A stretch of DNA of 28,305 nt, taken from positions 1-28,305 of IMG/VR virus record IMGVR_UViG_3300021085_000159; one strand, 5' to 3'. Shown piece by piece: positions 16,953 to 23,672 of the stretch. Positions within the stretch are counted from its first letter, which is position 1. Each line of letters begins with the position of its first letter. The position numbers and the translations under genes were made by a program. Origin of the DNA: a virus. Under the pieces are notes generated by a model. It made no database searches. It was given only the letters and a program-made list of their open reading frames with translations, and was not told where the DNA came from.

Positions 16953-17895
16953 TTAATAAATCCATATAATCTTTTGCGAATTGGGCAATACTATCTGGTC
17001 TTATCACTCTTAGATTAGACCTTTCATCATTTAATCTTATAATATGTGCTCTGTTGCTTTCATACTGTAAACCATTTTCAGAAGCACCAGTAGCATCTGC
17101 TTCTGCTAATTGTGATCTTTGTGGAATCCCGATCTCATCAAGTAAACCTTCTTCTGTTGCATATGAGGGTTCGTAATTATTATTAATAACATTATTTATG
17201 TTACCAGTATTAACCGCATCTGGAGATTCAGTAAACACAATATTTGAAAATTCTCTTTCTGTTATGTTACCATTTGCATCAGCAACATTTTTATAATATC
17301 TATGTGGTGCATCTGCATATTTCCAAGCTTTAAATGTACTAACACTATCTTGGCTTGTAGAACCAACTACTAATTCGGTAACAGTTCCTGTGCCTATAAA
17401 AGAACCAGTAACATTTTTTACTATTAATTGATTTTTGTCAATGTCTTTCTTAATAAGAGTACCTGTGGCATTAGAAGTACCTCCTGTAATGGTCTCTCCT
17501 AATTGAAACTTACCTGCAATGGAATTAATATGTGTATTAGTAATACCATCAGAATCTGGATCAGGTGTTGGATTAGATGAAATAGCCCAACCTTCAAATT
17601 CTTTTTCAATGTATGACTCTAGCATTCGTGTACTCATAGGCCATACTTTATATCCATCATGTAAAAAATTATTTACTACAAAGAATGTCCAATAATATAT
17701 TGGAGTACCATATAATCTTTGAGATACAATATCTGGTCTTTCACCATCTTGTACTCGGTACTGGGTATAAGAGTACTGTTGATCTAACCTATCATTTAAC
17801 GGTCTTACTTGTCTATAGATATCTACAACTTGCTGAGTAGAACCAGTTCGGTTAATATCATATGGTACTGTTGGAAACTTTTTAAAATAATTCAT
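16945..17895 (-). CDS. gp53: Baseplate wedge protein gp53
   Basis: The protein has 316 residues (T4 gp53 196). The first ~100 residues carry the gp53 signature: YRVQDGERPDIVSQRLYGTP (46-65) followed by IYYWTFFVVNNF (66-77), comparable with the T4 segment RPEELANAIYGNPQLYWVLL. gp53 joins the gp6/gp25 core and has a LysM-like fold at its N-terminal part. The extra length is an inserted Gly/Thr-rich beta module at about 126-181 (FQLGETITGGTSNATGTLI, NQLIVKNVTGSFIGTG), a pattern that recurs in three other proteins of this window. The C-terminus (IRPDSIAQFAKDYMDLLNE) resembles the T4 end. The start overlaps the gp48-like stop in TAATG. Confidence 0.9.
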   Translation of the reverse strand: MNYFKKFPTVPYDINRTGSTQQVVDIYRQVRPLNDRLDQQYSYTQYRVQDGERPDIVSQRLYGTPIYYWTFFVVNNFLHDGYKVWPMSTRMLESYIEKEFEGWAISSNPTPDPDSDGITNTHINSIAGKFQLGETITGGTSNATGTLIKKDIDKNQLIVKNVTGSFIGTGTVTELVVGSTSQDSVSTFKAWKYADAPHRYYKNVADANGNITEREFSNIVFTESPDAVNTGNINNVINNNYEPSYATEEGLLDEIGIPQRSQLAEADATGASENGLQYESNRAHIIRLNDERSNLRVIRPDSIAQFAKDYMDLLNE

Positions 17896-18701
17896 TATTC
17901 GCTCTCATCTTTTTGCAACGTTGGGTCATCACCTTCATATAAATCCCCTCTTGTAAGTTGTCTTACCTCTTGGAATGATAACTGAATTGTTGTATCTGTT
18001 GGTGCACCATCTTTATGGAACATATTACTATTCTCATTATAAGAGGTAGATAAACCAGTTAAATAACAATTTGCTAATTTAGGCATAAATTTATCTCTTT
18101 TTGCGCCTCTAAAAAACTCTACTTTTATTTCGGGTGGATACTTTAATGAGAATCCTAAATTAGATCCTTTTTCTGGATACATATTTTTCCTAAATGTATT
18201 TTCTATATAACTAATTGTTCTGGAATCGGATGCACTAGATGGAACTAATTTAAAAGTAAATGAAAACTGCCTAATACCCATATCTTCAAATGTAGCTACA
18301 GTTTTATTATTCAATGCTATCTTAGATTGTGCAGATTGTCTTAATAGAGTATCAACTGCTAAACCACTACCGCCAGAACTTTGCATAATAGCTGCAGTGA
18401 TCATGTTTATTTCACCATCAGACGCGCCATTAATTTGAGCCCTTGCCCCTTCTGTGCCAGTATTTAATGTTTTACCAAATTGACTTATTGCATCTATTGT
18501 TCCGAAATTCATAGAGCCAAAGTTTGCGCTATCTTCTATTGAAAATCCATTAGGTACGTATAATGCAATAACCTTAATAGGCGAACTGGCGTCTGAATTT
18601 AATATACTAAACTTTACATATGCACTACCTGGATCATTTTCTTTTGTAGGTGACTCCACCAAACTGCCAGGAAACTTGGTTATTTCAACTGATTCTGCCA
18701 C
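17895..18701 (-). CDS. gp48: Baseplate tail tube cap protein, gp48-like
   Basis: The protein has 268 residues (T4 gp48 364). The C-terminal segment TTIQLSFQEVRQLTRGDLYEG matches the pattern at the T4 gp48 terminus (TLEITMREIITLNRASLYAG). A tube-type central part FSFTFKLVPSSASDSRTISY precedes it. gp48 sits on the hub and, with gp54, starts tail tube polymerisation. The start codon is GTG (18701-18699), supported by an AAGGGG ribosome site six bases upstream. It is the first gene of the minus-strand structural block and is preceded by a TATAAATA octamer at 18748-18755. The divergently coded gp54-like gene lies just over 1 kb away. Confidence 0.8.
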   Translation of the reverse strand: MAESVEITKFPGSLVESPTKENDPGSAYVKFSILNSDASSPIKVIALYVPNGFSIEDSANFGSMNFGTIDAISQFGKTLNTGTEGARAQINGASDGEINMITAAIMQSSGGSGLAVDTLLRQSAQSKIALNNKTVATFEDMGIRQFSFTFKLVPSSASDSRTISYIENTFRKNMYPEKGSNLGFSLKYPPEIKVEFFRGAKRDKFMPKLANCYLTGLSTSYNENSNMFHKDGAPTDTTIQLSFQEVRQLTRGDLYEGDDPTLQKDESE

Positions 18702-18713
18702 GTTTTTACCCCT

Positions 18714-18721
18714 TATAAATA
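18714..18721 (+). promoter_or_regulatory. T4-type late promoter for gp4
   Basis: TATAAATA on the plus strand is in the 54-base divergent gap. T4 spacing places the start near 18727, about 29 bases before gp4. It forms one arm of an inverted pair with the minus-strand octamer at 18748-18755. Confidence 0.7.
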
Positions 18722-18747
18722 GATATATTATTAATTAACATATAGAG

Positions 18748-18755
18748 TATTTATA
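18748..18755 (-). promoter_or_regulatory. T4-type late promoter for the gp48-gp53-hub block
   Basis: TATAAATA on the minus strand ends directly at the base before the gp4 ATG. T4 spacing puts the start near 18742, giving a ~41-base leader to the GTG of the gp48-like gene. The resulting transcript would run through the opposing promoter. Confidence 0.7.
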
Positions 18756-19202
18756 ATGGCTTATAGAGGGAAATATACAATTAAACGTAAAGATAAATAT
18801 CTGGGTGATGCATCCAGTGTAGTTTATCGTTCATTATGGGAAAGACAAGCATTCAAGTGGTGTGAAAGTAATCCTAAAGTAAAAAGATGGAATAGTGAAG
18901 AGATAGTTATTCCCTATAAGTGTAAGACCGATAACAAGCTGCATAGATATTATGTAGACTTACTTATTGAATTAGATAATAAAGAAATCATTTTGGTTGA
19001 AATTAAACCAAAGAAAGAAACATCACCTCCTAAAAAGCCCTCTCGCAAAACTAAAAGATATATCAATGAGGTTATGACATATATTAAGAACCAATCTAAA
19101 TGGGAAGCAGCACAACAATACGCAGATCATAAAGGTTGGAAGTTTCAAGTGTGGACCGAAGATACTTTAGGCAATCTAGGTATCAAACTACTGAAAAGTT
19201 GA
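18756..19202 (+). CDS. gp4: Head completion protein gp4 (PD-(D/E)XK nuclease-like)
   Basis: The protein has 148 residues (T4 gp4 about 150). Conserved blocks line up with T4: KDKYLGDASSVVYRSLWER (12-30; T4 KYVGNPSLIVYRSLWER), WNSEEIVIPY (45-54), HRYYVDLLIEL (63-73) and LVEIKPKKETSPPKKPSRK (80-98). Asp68, Glu82 and Lys84 in D-x13-E-I-K, with Glu29, match a restriction-endonuclease-type active site. gp4 (50) acts at the final step of head filling, before tail joining, and its fold suggests trimming of packaged DNA ends. It is the first gene of the plus-strand late block, with only a weak ribosome site, and its stop is one base from the next late promoter. Confidence 0.95.
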   Translation: MAYRGKYTIKRKDKYLGDASSVVYRSLWERQAFKWCESNPKVKRWNSEEIVIPYKCKTDNKLHRYYVDLLIELDNKEIILVEIKPKKETSPPKKPSRKTKRYINEVMTYIKNQSKWEAAQQYADHKGWKFQVWTEDTLGNLGIKLLKS

Positions 19203-19210
19203 TATAAATA
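19203..19210 (+). promoter_or_regulatory. T4-type late promoter for the 197-residue gene
   Basis: TATAAATA starts on the base after the gp4 TGA stop, in the 29-base gap before the next gene. The predicted start near 19216 leaves a short leader containing the AGGAG ribosome site. Confidence 0.7.
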
Positions 19211-19231
19211 GTTATACAGGAGAAAAACTTT

Positions 19232-19825
19232 ATGGCATCATTGTTCGATACATTACAGGCCCAGGCTTTCAGAGCAGGTATTACTGCACGTACTAAAAAG
19301 TCCCAGAAGTGGTTTCGTGATAAAATTGAAGATATGAAAATGCCGAGTAGACAAAGTCTACTTAAAGATGATGCATTAGACCCTACAACAAGAGAGTTAA
19401 GAGGTTCAATGTATATGTATTTTTATGATCCAAAACATAAAGCAACATTACCTTATTATGATAGATTCCCTTTAGTTCTTTTAATAGAGCCAAGGAAAAA
19501 TGGCTTTTTAGGATTAAACTTACACTATCTAAGACCAGATATCCGTGCAAAGTTTCTTGATGAGTTAATGAAACTATCTCCAGCAAAAGTAAAAGATACA
19601 TCACGATTAATAAAAGCAAGATATGATCTTCTAACCTCTACAAGAAAATATAAAGAATTTAGGCCATGTCTTAAAATGTATTTAAGCGATCACGTAAAAT
19701 CTAGGTTAGTAAGAGTACCTATGAGTGAATGGGAAATAGCAATATTCTTACCAACTGAACAATTTAGAAAATCAGGTAAGAGTAAGGTTTGGGCAGAATC
19801 AATTAAAATTGCGAGACAGACATGA
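19232..19825 (+). CDS. Conserved phage protein of unknown function between gp4 and gp54
   Basis: The protein has 197 residues, basic, starting MASLFDTLQAQAFRAGI. Notable parts are ARTKKSQKWFRDKI (19-32), GSMYMYFYDPKHKATLPYYD (57-76), FPLVLLIEPRKNGFLGLNLH (77-96) and a basic C-terminus. The YFYDPK...LPYYD.FPL pattern is one I associate with conserved virion-region genes of large marine myoviruses, but I know of no function. It has its own late promoter and a clear AGGAG ribosome site, and its stop overlaps the next start (ATGA). A structural or head-tail joining role is plausible from context only. Confidence 0.65.
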   Translation: MASLFDTLQAQAFRAGITARTKKSQKWFRDKIEDMKMPSRQSLLKDDALDPTTRELRGSMYMYFYDPKHKATLPYYDRFPLVLLIEPRKNGFLGLNLHYLRPDIRAKFLDELMKLSPAKVKDTSRLIKARYDLLTSTRKYKEFRPCLKMYLSDHVKSRLVRVPMSEWEIAIFLPTEQFRKSGKSKVWAESIKIARQT

Positions 19826-20457
19826 ATGTAGATAAACTAAAATCAACAATTGCAAAACGTGGTGGTATTGCCAGACTGAATAGATTTAAGGTAATCTTAA
19901 CACCTCCAAAACAAAGTTTATTTAATATAGACCCAGAGGCAATTTTCACCAGTCTTATATCTGGCGATGGTGTTAATGTTAAAAGTCTAATTAATGACCC
20001 TCGTGATATTTCTATGTTGTGCACAGGAGCTCAGATTCCTGGAAGAGAATTTTCAACAGATGAAATAACAATGGAAAAACAAACCGTAAAAATGCCTTAC
20101 GGATTTATTGATCCAGATGTAGAATTAAAGTTTATGTGTACAAATGATATGTACATGAAAAAGATGTTTGATGGTTGGTCGAGATCAGTAATAGATTCAG
20201 AGACATATACATTAGGCTATAAAGATGATTATACAAGCGATATAATCATTCAACAATTAAATATGGACAATAAAGTCACATATGGTGCAAAGTTAATTAA
20301 TGCATATCCAGTAGCTGTCGGCTCAATAGATTATGAATCTGGGTCGGAAGAAGTTGCTGAATTTACAGTATCATTTGCATATGATAAATATGAATTGGAA
20401 GGTGGATTAAGTTCTACCCTCTCTGGAGTAACAGAAGCTCTAGGCGTTTTAGGATAA
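19822..20457 (+). CDS. gp54: Baseplate tail tube initiator, gp54-like
   Basis: The protein has 211 residues (T4 gp54 320, tail tube gp19 163). It has the tube-protein pattern: NRFKVILTPP at the start of the first strand, LCTGAQIPGREFSTDEITM (70-88), then VKMPYGFIDPDVELKFMCT (92-110), MKKMFDGWSRSVID (116-129) and the terminal SEEVAEFTVSFAYDKYEL. The order IPGR, F-x-D-x-W and a final acidic beta strand fits gp54 and gp19, which share a fold. Position between gp4 and gp26, away from a sheath gene, favours the initiator rather than the main tube protein. The start overlaps the preceding stop in ATGA. If a separate 160-residue tube gene follows a sheath gene elsewhere, the gp54 call stands. Confidence 0.72.
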   Translation: MNVDKLKSTIAKRGGIARLNRFKVILTPPKQSLFNIDPEAIFTSLISGDGVNVKSLINDPRDISMLCTGAQIPGREFSTDEITMEKQTVKMPYGFIDPDVELKFMCTNDMYMKKMFDGWSRSVIDSETYTLGYKDDYTSDIIIQQLNMDNKVTYGAKLINAYPVAVGSIDYESGSEEVAEFTVSFAYDKYELEGGLSSTLSGVTEALGVLG

Positions 20458-20481
20458 TTATATTATAGGAGAATAAATATT

Positions 20482-21204
20482 ATGGCGTTACCAGTAGTGA
20501 ATTCCTCTCGTTATGAGGTAGAAATTCCAAGTATGGGAGTTACAGTTGAGTACAGACCATTCTTGGTAAAAGAAGAAAAAGTTTTAATGATTGCATTGGA
20601 ATCTAAAGATCAGAATCATGTTCTTAGAGCCATTAAAAATGTATTAAAATCATGTATCTTTGATGAAGTAGATGTTAATAATTTTGCATCTTTTGATTTA
20701 GAGTATATCTTCTTAAAGTTGAGGCAAAAGTCAGTTGGGGAAACAGTAGATTTAAAACTTAACTGTCAGAATGAAGAGTGTAATAATAAGATTGATCATA
20801 CAGTAAACTTAGAAGAAATTAAGCTTACTGGTTTAGATAAAGAAAGAATCGTTATGATTACAGAAGAGGTCGGTATTCAGTTTGATTACCCATCACTTGA
20901 TACTTTGGCTGGACTTAAAATAGATGAAAAGTCTAATCAAGATCAACAGTTACAAGAGACAATGAAGTTGATTAGAAGTTCAATTACAAATATCTTTGAT
21001 GATGATAATGTATATCCATCTAATGAAAGTACAGATGAAGAACTTAATGATTTTTTAGATGGGCTTAATTCAGAACAGTTTAAGAAGATAGCAGACTGGT
21101 TTGGTAATACACCTTCATTAGTAAAGAATGTAGAATATAAGTGTGGTAAGTGTGGCAACGAGAATAGTTTGGAGTTAAGAGGTCTCCAAAGTTTTTTTAC
21201 TTAG
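20482..21204 (+). CDS. gp26: Baseplate hub/tail assembly protein gp26
   Basis: The zero-frame product has 240 residues (T4 gp26 208) and belongs to the T4 baseplate gp26 family. Seen are the N-terminal PSMGVTVEYRPFLVKEEKVL (16-35), a helical region, and four cysteines in two pairs: Cys95/Cys100 (NCQNEECNNK) and Cys221/Cys224 (YKCGKCGNEN), which look like a zinc-binding knuckle. The terminus LRGLQSFF is a motif conserved at the end of this family as I recall it. In T4, gp26 and gp51 act in hub assembly and are coded upstream of the tape measure gp29, as here. The codons for the two final Phe residues form a T-TTT-TTT slippery heptamer, so a fraction of ribosomes probably continue into the gp51-like tail. 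Confidence 0.88.
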   Translation: MALPVVNSSRYEVEIPSMGVTVEYRPFLVKEEKVLMIALESKDQNHVLRAIKNVLKSCIFDEVDVNNFASFDLEYIFLKLRQKSVGETVDLKLNCQNEECNNKIDHTVNLEEIKLTGLDKERIVMITEEVGIQFDYPSLDTLAGLKIDEKSNQDQQLQETMKLIRSSITNIFDDDNVYPSNESTDEELNDFLDGLNSEQFKKIADWFGNTPSLVKNVEYKCGKCGNENSLELRGLQSFFT

Positions 21205-21233
21205 CCCTGGCTCATGATTCCTTAGTGAATCAT
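21177..21233 (+). promoter_or_regulatory. Candidate programmed -1 frameshift signal of gp26
   Basis: Seven consecutive T at 21192-21198 sit in the exact X-XXY-YYZ phase of the gp26 frame (agT TTT TTT act tag). The zero-frame stop follows after one codon. A Shine-Dalgarno-like AAGAGGT at 21177-21183 lies nine bases upstream. A perfect 7-bp hairpin (ATGATTC 21214-21220, six-base loop, GAATCAT 21227-21233) lies downstream. These three parts are the standard layout of bacterial -1 signals, although the hairpin spacing of 15 bases is longer than usual. Confidence 0.7.
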
Positions 21234-21395
21234 TATAAAACAAACTTTGCTATGATGCAACATCATAACTATAGTTTAACAGAGCTAGATAATATGATAC
21301 CATGGGAAAGAGAAATTTATGTGGCTTTATTGCAGAATCATATTAAAGAAGAAAATGATAGGCAAAAATCACAAGAAAGAAAAATGAGGAAATAG
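21198..21395 (+). CDS. gp51: gp51-like C-terminal extension reached by -1 frameshift
   Basis: After a -1 shift on the heptamer, translation continues for 65 codons to TAG at 21393-21395, giving a 304-residue gp26 fusion. The extension (YLALAHDSLVNHYKTNFAMM, then YSLTELDNMIPWEREIYVAL) ends in a charged helix KEENDRQKSQERKMRK. The MIPWEREIY...LL..EE pattern resembles the helical tail of phage tail assembly chaperone fusions and what is annotated as gp51 in marine T4-like phages. The frame is open back to about 21168 but has no start codon with a ribosome site. The first in-frame ATG (21252) would yield only 47 residues and lacks a Shine-Dalgarno. This argues for frameshifting rather than independent initiation. 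Confidence 0.7.
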   Translation, partial: YLALAHDSLVNHYKTNFAMMQHHNYSLTELDNMIPWEREIYVALLQNHIKEENDRQKSQERKMRK

Positions 21396-21397
21396 AA

Positions 21398-21727
21398 ATG
21401 GGAGAAGATGAAATAAAGGCTAGCGGACATCATCCAGCAGATACTAATGGTGATGGAAAGGTAAGCAGAAAAGAACAAGAAATGTATTTAGAGTTTAAGA
21501 GAAAAGAACTTGAAGATGCAGATGCTATGAGAGATGCTCAAAGAAAGATGGCATGGTTTGCTCTCGGCGGTATGTTACTATATCCCTTTGCAGTAGTTGT
21601 TGCAGTATTATCTGGGTTAGATCAAGCAAGTAAAATTCTCGGAGACATGGCAGCAACATATTTTGTTGCAGTTGCTGGTATTGTAGCCGCATTCTTTGGA
21701 TCACAAGCATTTGGGAATAAGAAATAA
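21398..21727 (+). CDS. Small membrane protein with an EF-hand-type loop
   Basis: The protein has 109 residues. Residues 15-26 (DTNGDGKVSRKE) make a textbook calcium-binding loop with acidic or polar residues at 1, 3, 5, 9 and Glu at 12. A charged helix with DADAMRDAQRK follows, then two hydrophobic segments at about 51-73 (MAWFALGGMLLYPFAVVVAV) and 80-103 (MAATYFVAVAGIVAAFFGSQ). A two-helix membrane hairpin with a soluble N-terminus is predicted. The gene starts two bases after the gp51-like stop with a GAGG ribosome site and overlaps the next gene in TAATG. Similar genes occur near gp26 in marine T4-like phages as far as I recall, without known function. Holin-like, virion membrane-piercing or assembly roles are all open. 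Confidence 0.7.
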   Translation: MGEDEIKASGHHPADTNGDGKVSRKEQEMYLEFKRKELEDADAMRDAQRKMAWFALGGMLLYPFAVVVAVLSGLDQASKILGDMAATYFVAVAGIVAAFFGSQAFGNKK

Positions 21728-21843
21728 TGGAAGGGTTAACAGAAATTAATAACCTAAGTTATTTTGATGGTATAATGCTAACATTTTGGTTAGGTATAGT
21801 ATATTATGGGAAATGTTGGATAGACAATAAATTTAAGGATTAG
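21727..21843 (+). CDS. Tiny single-span membrane protein
   Basis: This 38-residue frame starts at an ATG overlapping the preceding stop (TAATG) and ends two bases before the next start. The middle (GIMLTFWLGIVYYGKCWID, about 15-33) is hydrophobic enough to span a membrane. It carries an AAGGATT-type ribosome site for the downstream gene in its last codons. Its exact tiling between two genes in a block with no spare bases supports that it is translated. No family is recognised. It may act with the adjacent two-span protein. Confidence 0.55.
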   Translation: MEGLTEINNLSYFDGIMLTFWLGIVYYGKCWIDNKFKD

Positions 21844-21845
21844 TC

Positions 21846-23594
21846 ATGGCCGATAATAAAAAACTAAGAGAAAAAGCTAAAAAAGAAGCAGCTGCTATAA
21901 AGCAAAAGCAACAAGATTTTCAAAATGAAAGAAAAGGTAGGATGGTTAAGGTTGCTGAAGAACATAAATCTCTCTTAGAAAGAGCCAATAAAGCCATACA
22001 AGATGGTAACACTGAACAGGCTAAAGGTTTAAAAGAAAGAGCTTCACATTTTGCAAAAGTTCTTAATGGCACTGGCCGTCAACTTAGTAATAGTTATTTA
22101 AAAAGTATACTAGAATCGTCTGAACAACAAGACCTAGACTCAAAACAAAATTTAGATTCAGTCAGACATGCAATCGAAAAACAAACAGAAGAGTTTGAAA
22201 AAAGTAGCAAAAAAGCAGCCGCATTTGCACAAGCACAACCTCTTCTAAAACCATTAGAAGCACTTAATAAAAAAATAGAACTATCAAATAAGGCAGAAGT
22301 TGCAAGAGAAAAACTTGGCCAAAATGCTCTAGGTAAAAGACTGAGAGACTTAGGAAGTGCATTTGGTAAAGCCGCTTCAAAGTCTGATATGCTTAGAGCC
22401 AAAGAACTTCAAGAACAATATGCAATTGCAGATCAAAATTTACAAAAGGCAATGGCCGGTGGTAATGATGAAGAGATAAAACTTGCTCAAGAACAAGTTG
22501 ATAGACTTGATGAGACTGTAAAATCTGAAGAGGATAGAAGAGAACAGACTAAGAAGGCCGATGAAGCAAATAGTTTATTAGCAAGAATTAGTACTGGAGT
22601 TGAAGATTTCGGTAGTAAGCTAGGTGGGTTCTTAAAAGGTGGTAGTATCTTGGGTGGACTTATAGGTGCTGCTCTTGCATTATTCTCACCTGAAAAGTTT
22701 GCTGAAATCGTTAGAGCAGCAATTGAGAAAGTAATGACAGTAGTTGATTTTATAAAAGATTTAATAGAAGGAGACTTTACAAATGCTTGGGAAACTTTTA
22801 AGAATAATTTAGGAACATTTGCAATTATTATAGGTGGTTTATTACTTTATCTTGGGCCGGGTTTAATAACAGCAGCTAGTAGTTTATTTGGAGTAGTAAA
22901 AACAGTAGGACTCTTTTTAAGATTTACTGCTTTCCCAGCACTAATAACTGGCCTAACTTCACTTGGAACTATGATGGGATTTACTGCAGGAACTATAGGT
23001 GTAATCGCCGCCCCTGTAATCGCAATCATTGCGGCACTTGGTCTTATATATTTCGGATTTAAAAAATTACAAGATTCCCTGGGCCCAGGTGCAGGTATAT
23101 TAGATACTTTAAAAGTTGCAGGTCTTTACTTCTTAGACGCACTATCATTTATCGCTAATGCAATTACTTTCTTACCTCGTAAGATATTTGAATTTCTTGG
23201 AGGTGGTAGATTAGCAAGATGGCTATTCGGTGATGGTGCTGGTGATATGGCAGATCAGTTTCTAGGTGAAGGTTTAGACACAAATAGAGGCCGTACAGCA
23301 CAGAATGAAATTAGACAAAGAAATGAAGAAGAGGCCGAGATAGCTAGATTACAAGCTTTAGAAGATGCTAGAAATGACCAGACAGCCGCAACTTTAACTG
23401 ATCCAAATAATGTTGCAAACTTAGGTGCAGTTCCTAATATTGATATGGCTGCACTTAATGATGCATTGGCCCAAGCAGGTGGTGGTGCCACAGTAGGTGT
23501 TAGTACTAATAATATTGCACAAGATAACAAACAAATTACTCAAGTCATAGATCAAGGTATAAGTCAAAGCAATTCTGCTCTGGCAATAAACTAA
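21846..23594 (+). CDS. Probable tape measure protein, gp29-like
   Basis: The protein has 582 residues, close to T4 gp29 (590). The first 240 residues are almost entirely charged helix of coiled-coil type (KKLREKAKKEAAAIKQKQQD, EEIKLAQEQVDRLDETVK). Residues about 255-282 and 321-405 are hydrophobic and Gly/Ala-rich (IIIGGLLLYLGPGLITAA, IGVIAAPVIAIIAALGLIYF), as in the membrane-inserting segments of tape measures. The C-terminal third is polar, ending in Asn/Gln/Ser-rich sequence. It follows gp26/gp51 as gp29 does in T4 (with gp27 and gp28 relocated). The tape measure fixes tail length and enters the cell at ejection. At about 1.5 angstrom per residue it would predict a tail near 90 nm. The start is ATG with an AAGGA ribosome site. 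Family identity is by architecture, not by aligned motifs. Confidence 0.68.
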   Translation: MADNKKLREKAKKEAAAIKQKQQDFQNERKGRMVKVAEEHKSLLERANKAIQDGNTEQAKGLKERASHFAKVLNGTGRQLSNSYLKSILESSEQQDLDSKQNLDSVRHAIEKQTEEFEKSSKKAAAFAQAQPLLKPLEALNKKIELSNKAEVAREKLGQNALGKRLRDLGSAFGKAASKSDMLRAKELQEQYAIADQNLQKAMAGGNDEEIKLAQEQVDRLDETVKSEEDRREQTKKADEANSLLARISTGVEDFGSKLGGFLKGGSILGGLIGAALALFSPEKFAEIVRAAIEKVMTVVDFIKDLIEGDFTNAWETFKNNLGTFAIIIGGLLLYLGPGLITAASSLFGVVKTVGLFLRFTAFPALITGLTSLGTMMGFTAGTIGVIAAPVIAIIAALGLIYFGFKKLQDSLGPGAGILDTLKVAGLYFLDALSFIANAITFLPRKIFEFLGGGRLARWLFGDGAGDMADQFLGEGLDTNRGRTAQNEIRQRNEEEAEIARLQALEDARNDQTAATLTDPNNVANLGAVPNIDMAALNDALAQAGGGATVGVSTNNIAQDNKQITQVIDQGISQSNSALAIN

Positions 23595-23596
23595 AC

Positions 23597-23630
23597 AAAA
23601 AAAGGGAGAGGTTTCCCTCTCCCAAAAGTA
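23597..23630 (-). terminator. Intrinsic terminator between convergent blocks
   Basis: A perfect 8-bp GC-rich stem (GGGAGAGG 23604-23611, loop TTTC, CCTCTCCC 23616-23623) has seven A at 23597-23603. On the minus strand these read as a run of U directly after the hairpin, so it should end the gp32 transcript. On the plus strand the stem is followed by AAAAGTACTTCGTATTTT, a weaker end for the tape measure transcript. Only about 78 bases separate the two stop codons. Confidence 0.85.
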
Positions 23631-23672
23631 CTTCGTATTTTCGGCAGTCCGCCTAGTTATTATTATAACTCT

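Noticed and set aside
23626-23642. Second small hairpin AAAGTA-CTTCG-TATTTT after the terminator
   Set aside because: The stem is short, AT-rich and needs a G-U pair, and no U tract follows, so it is not a convincing terminator.
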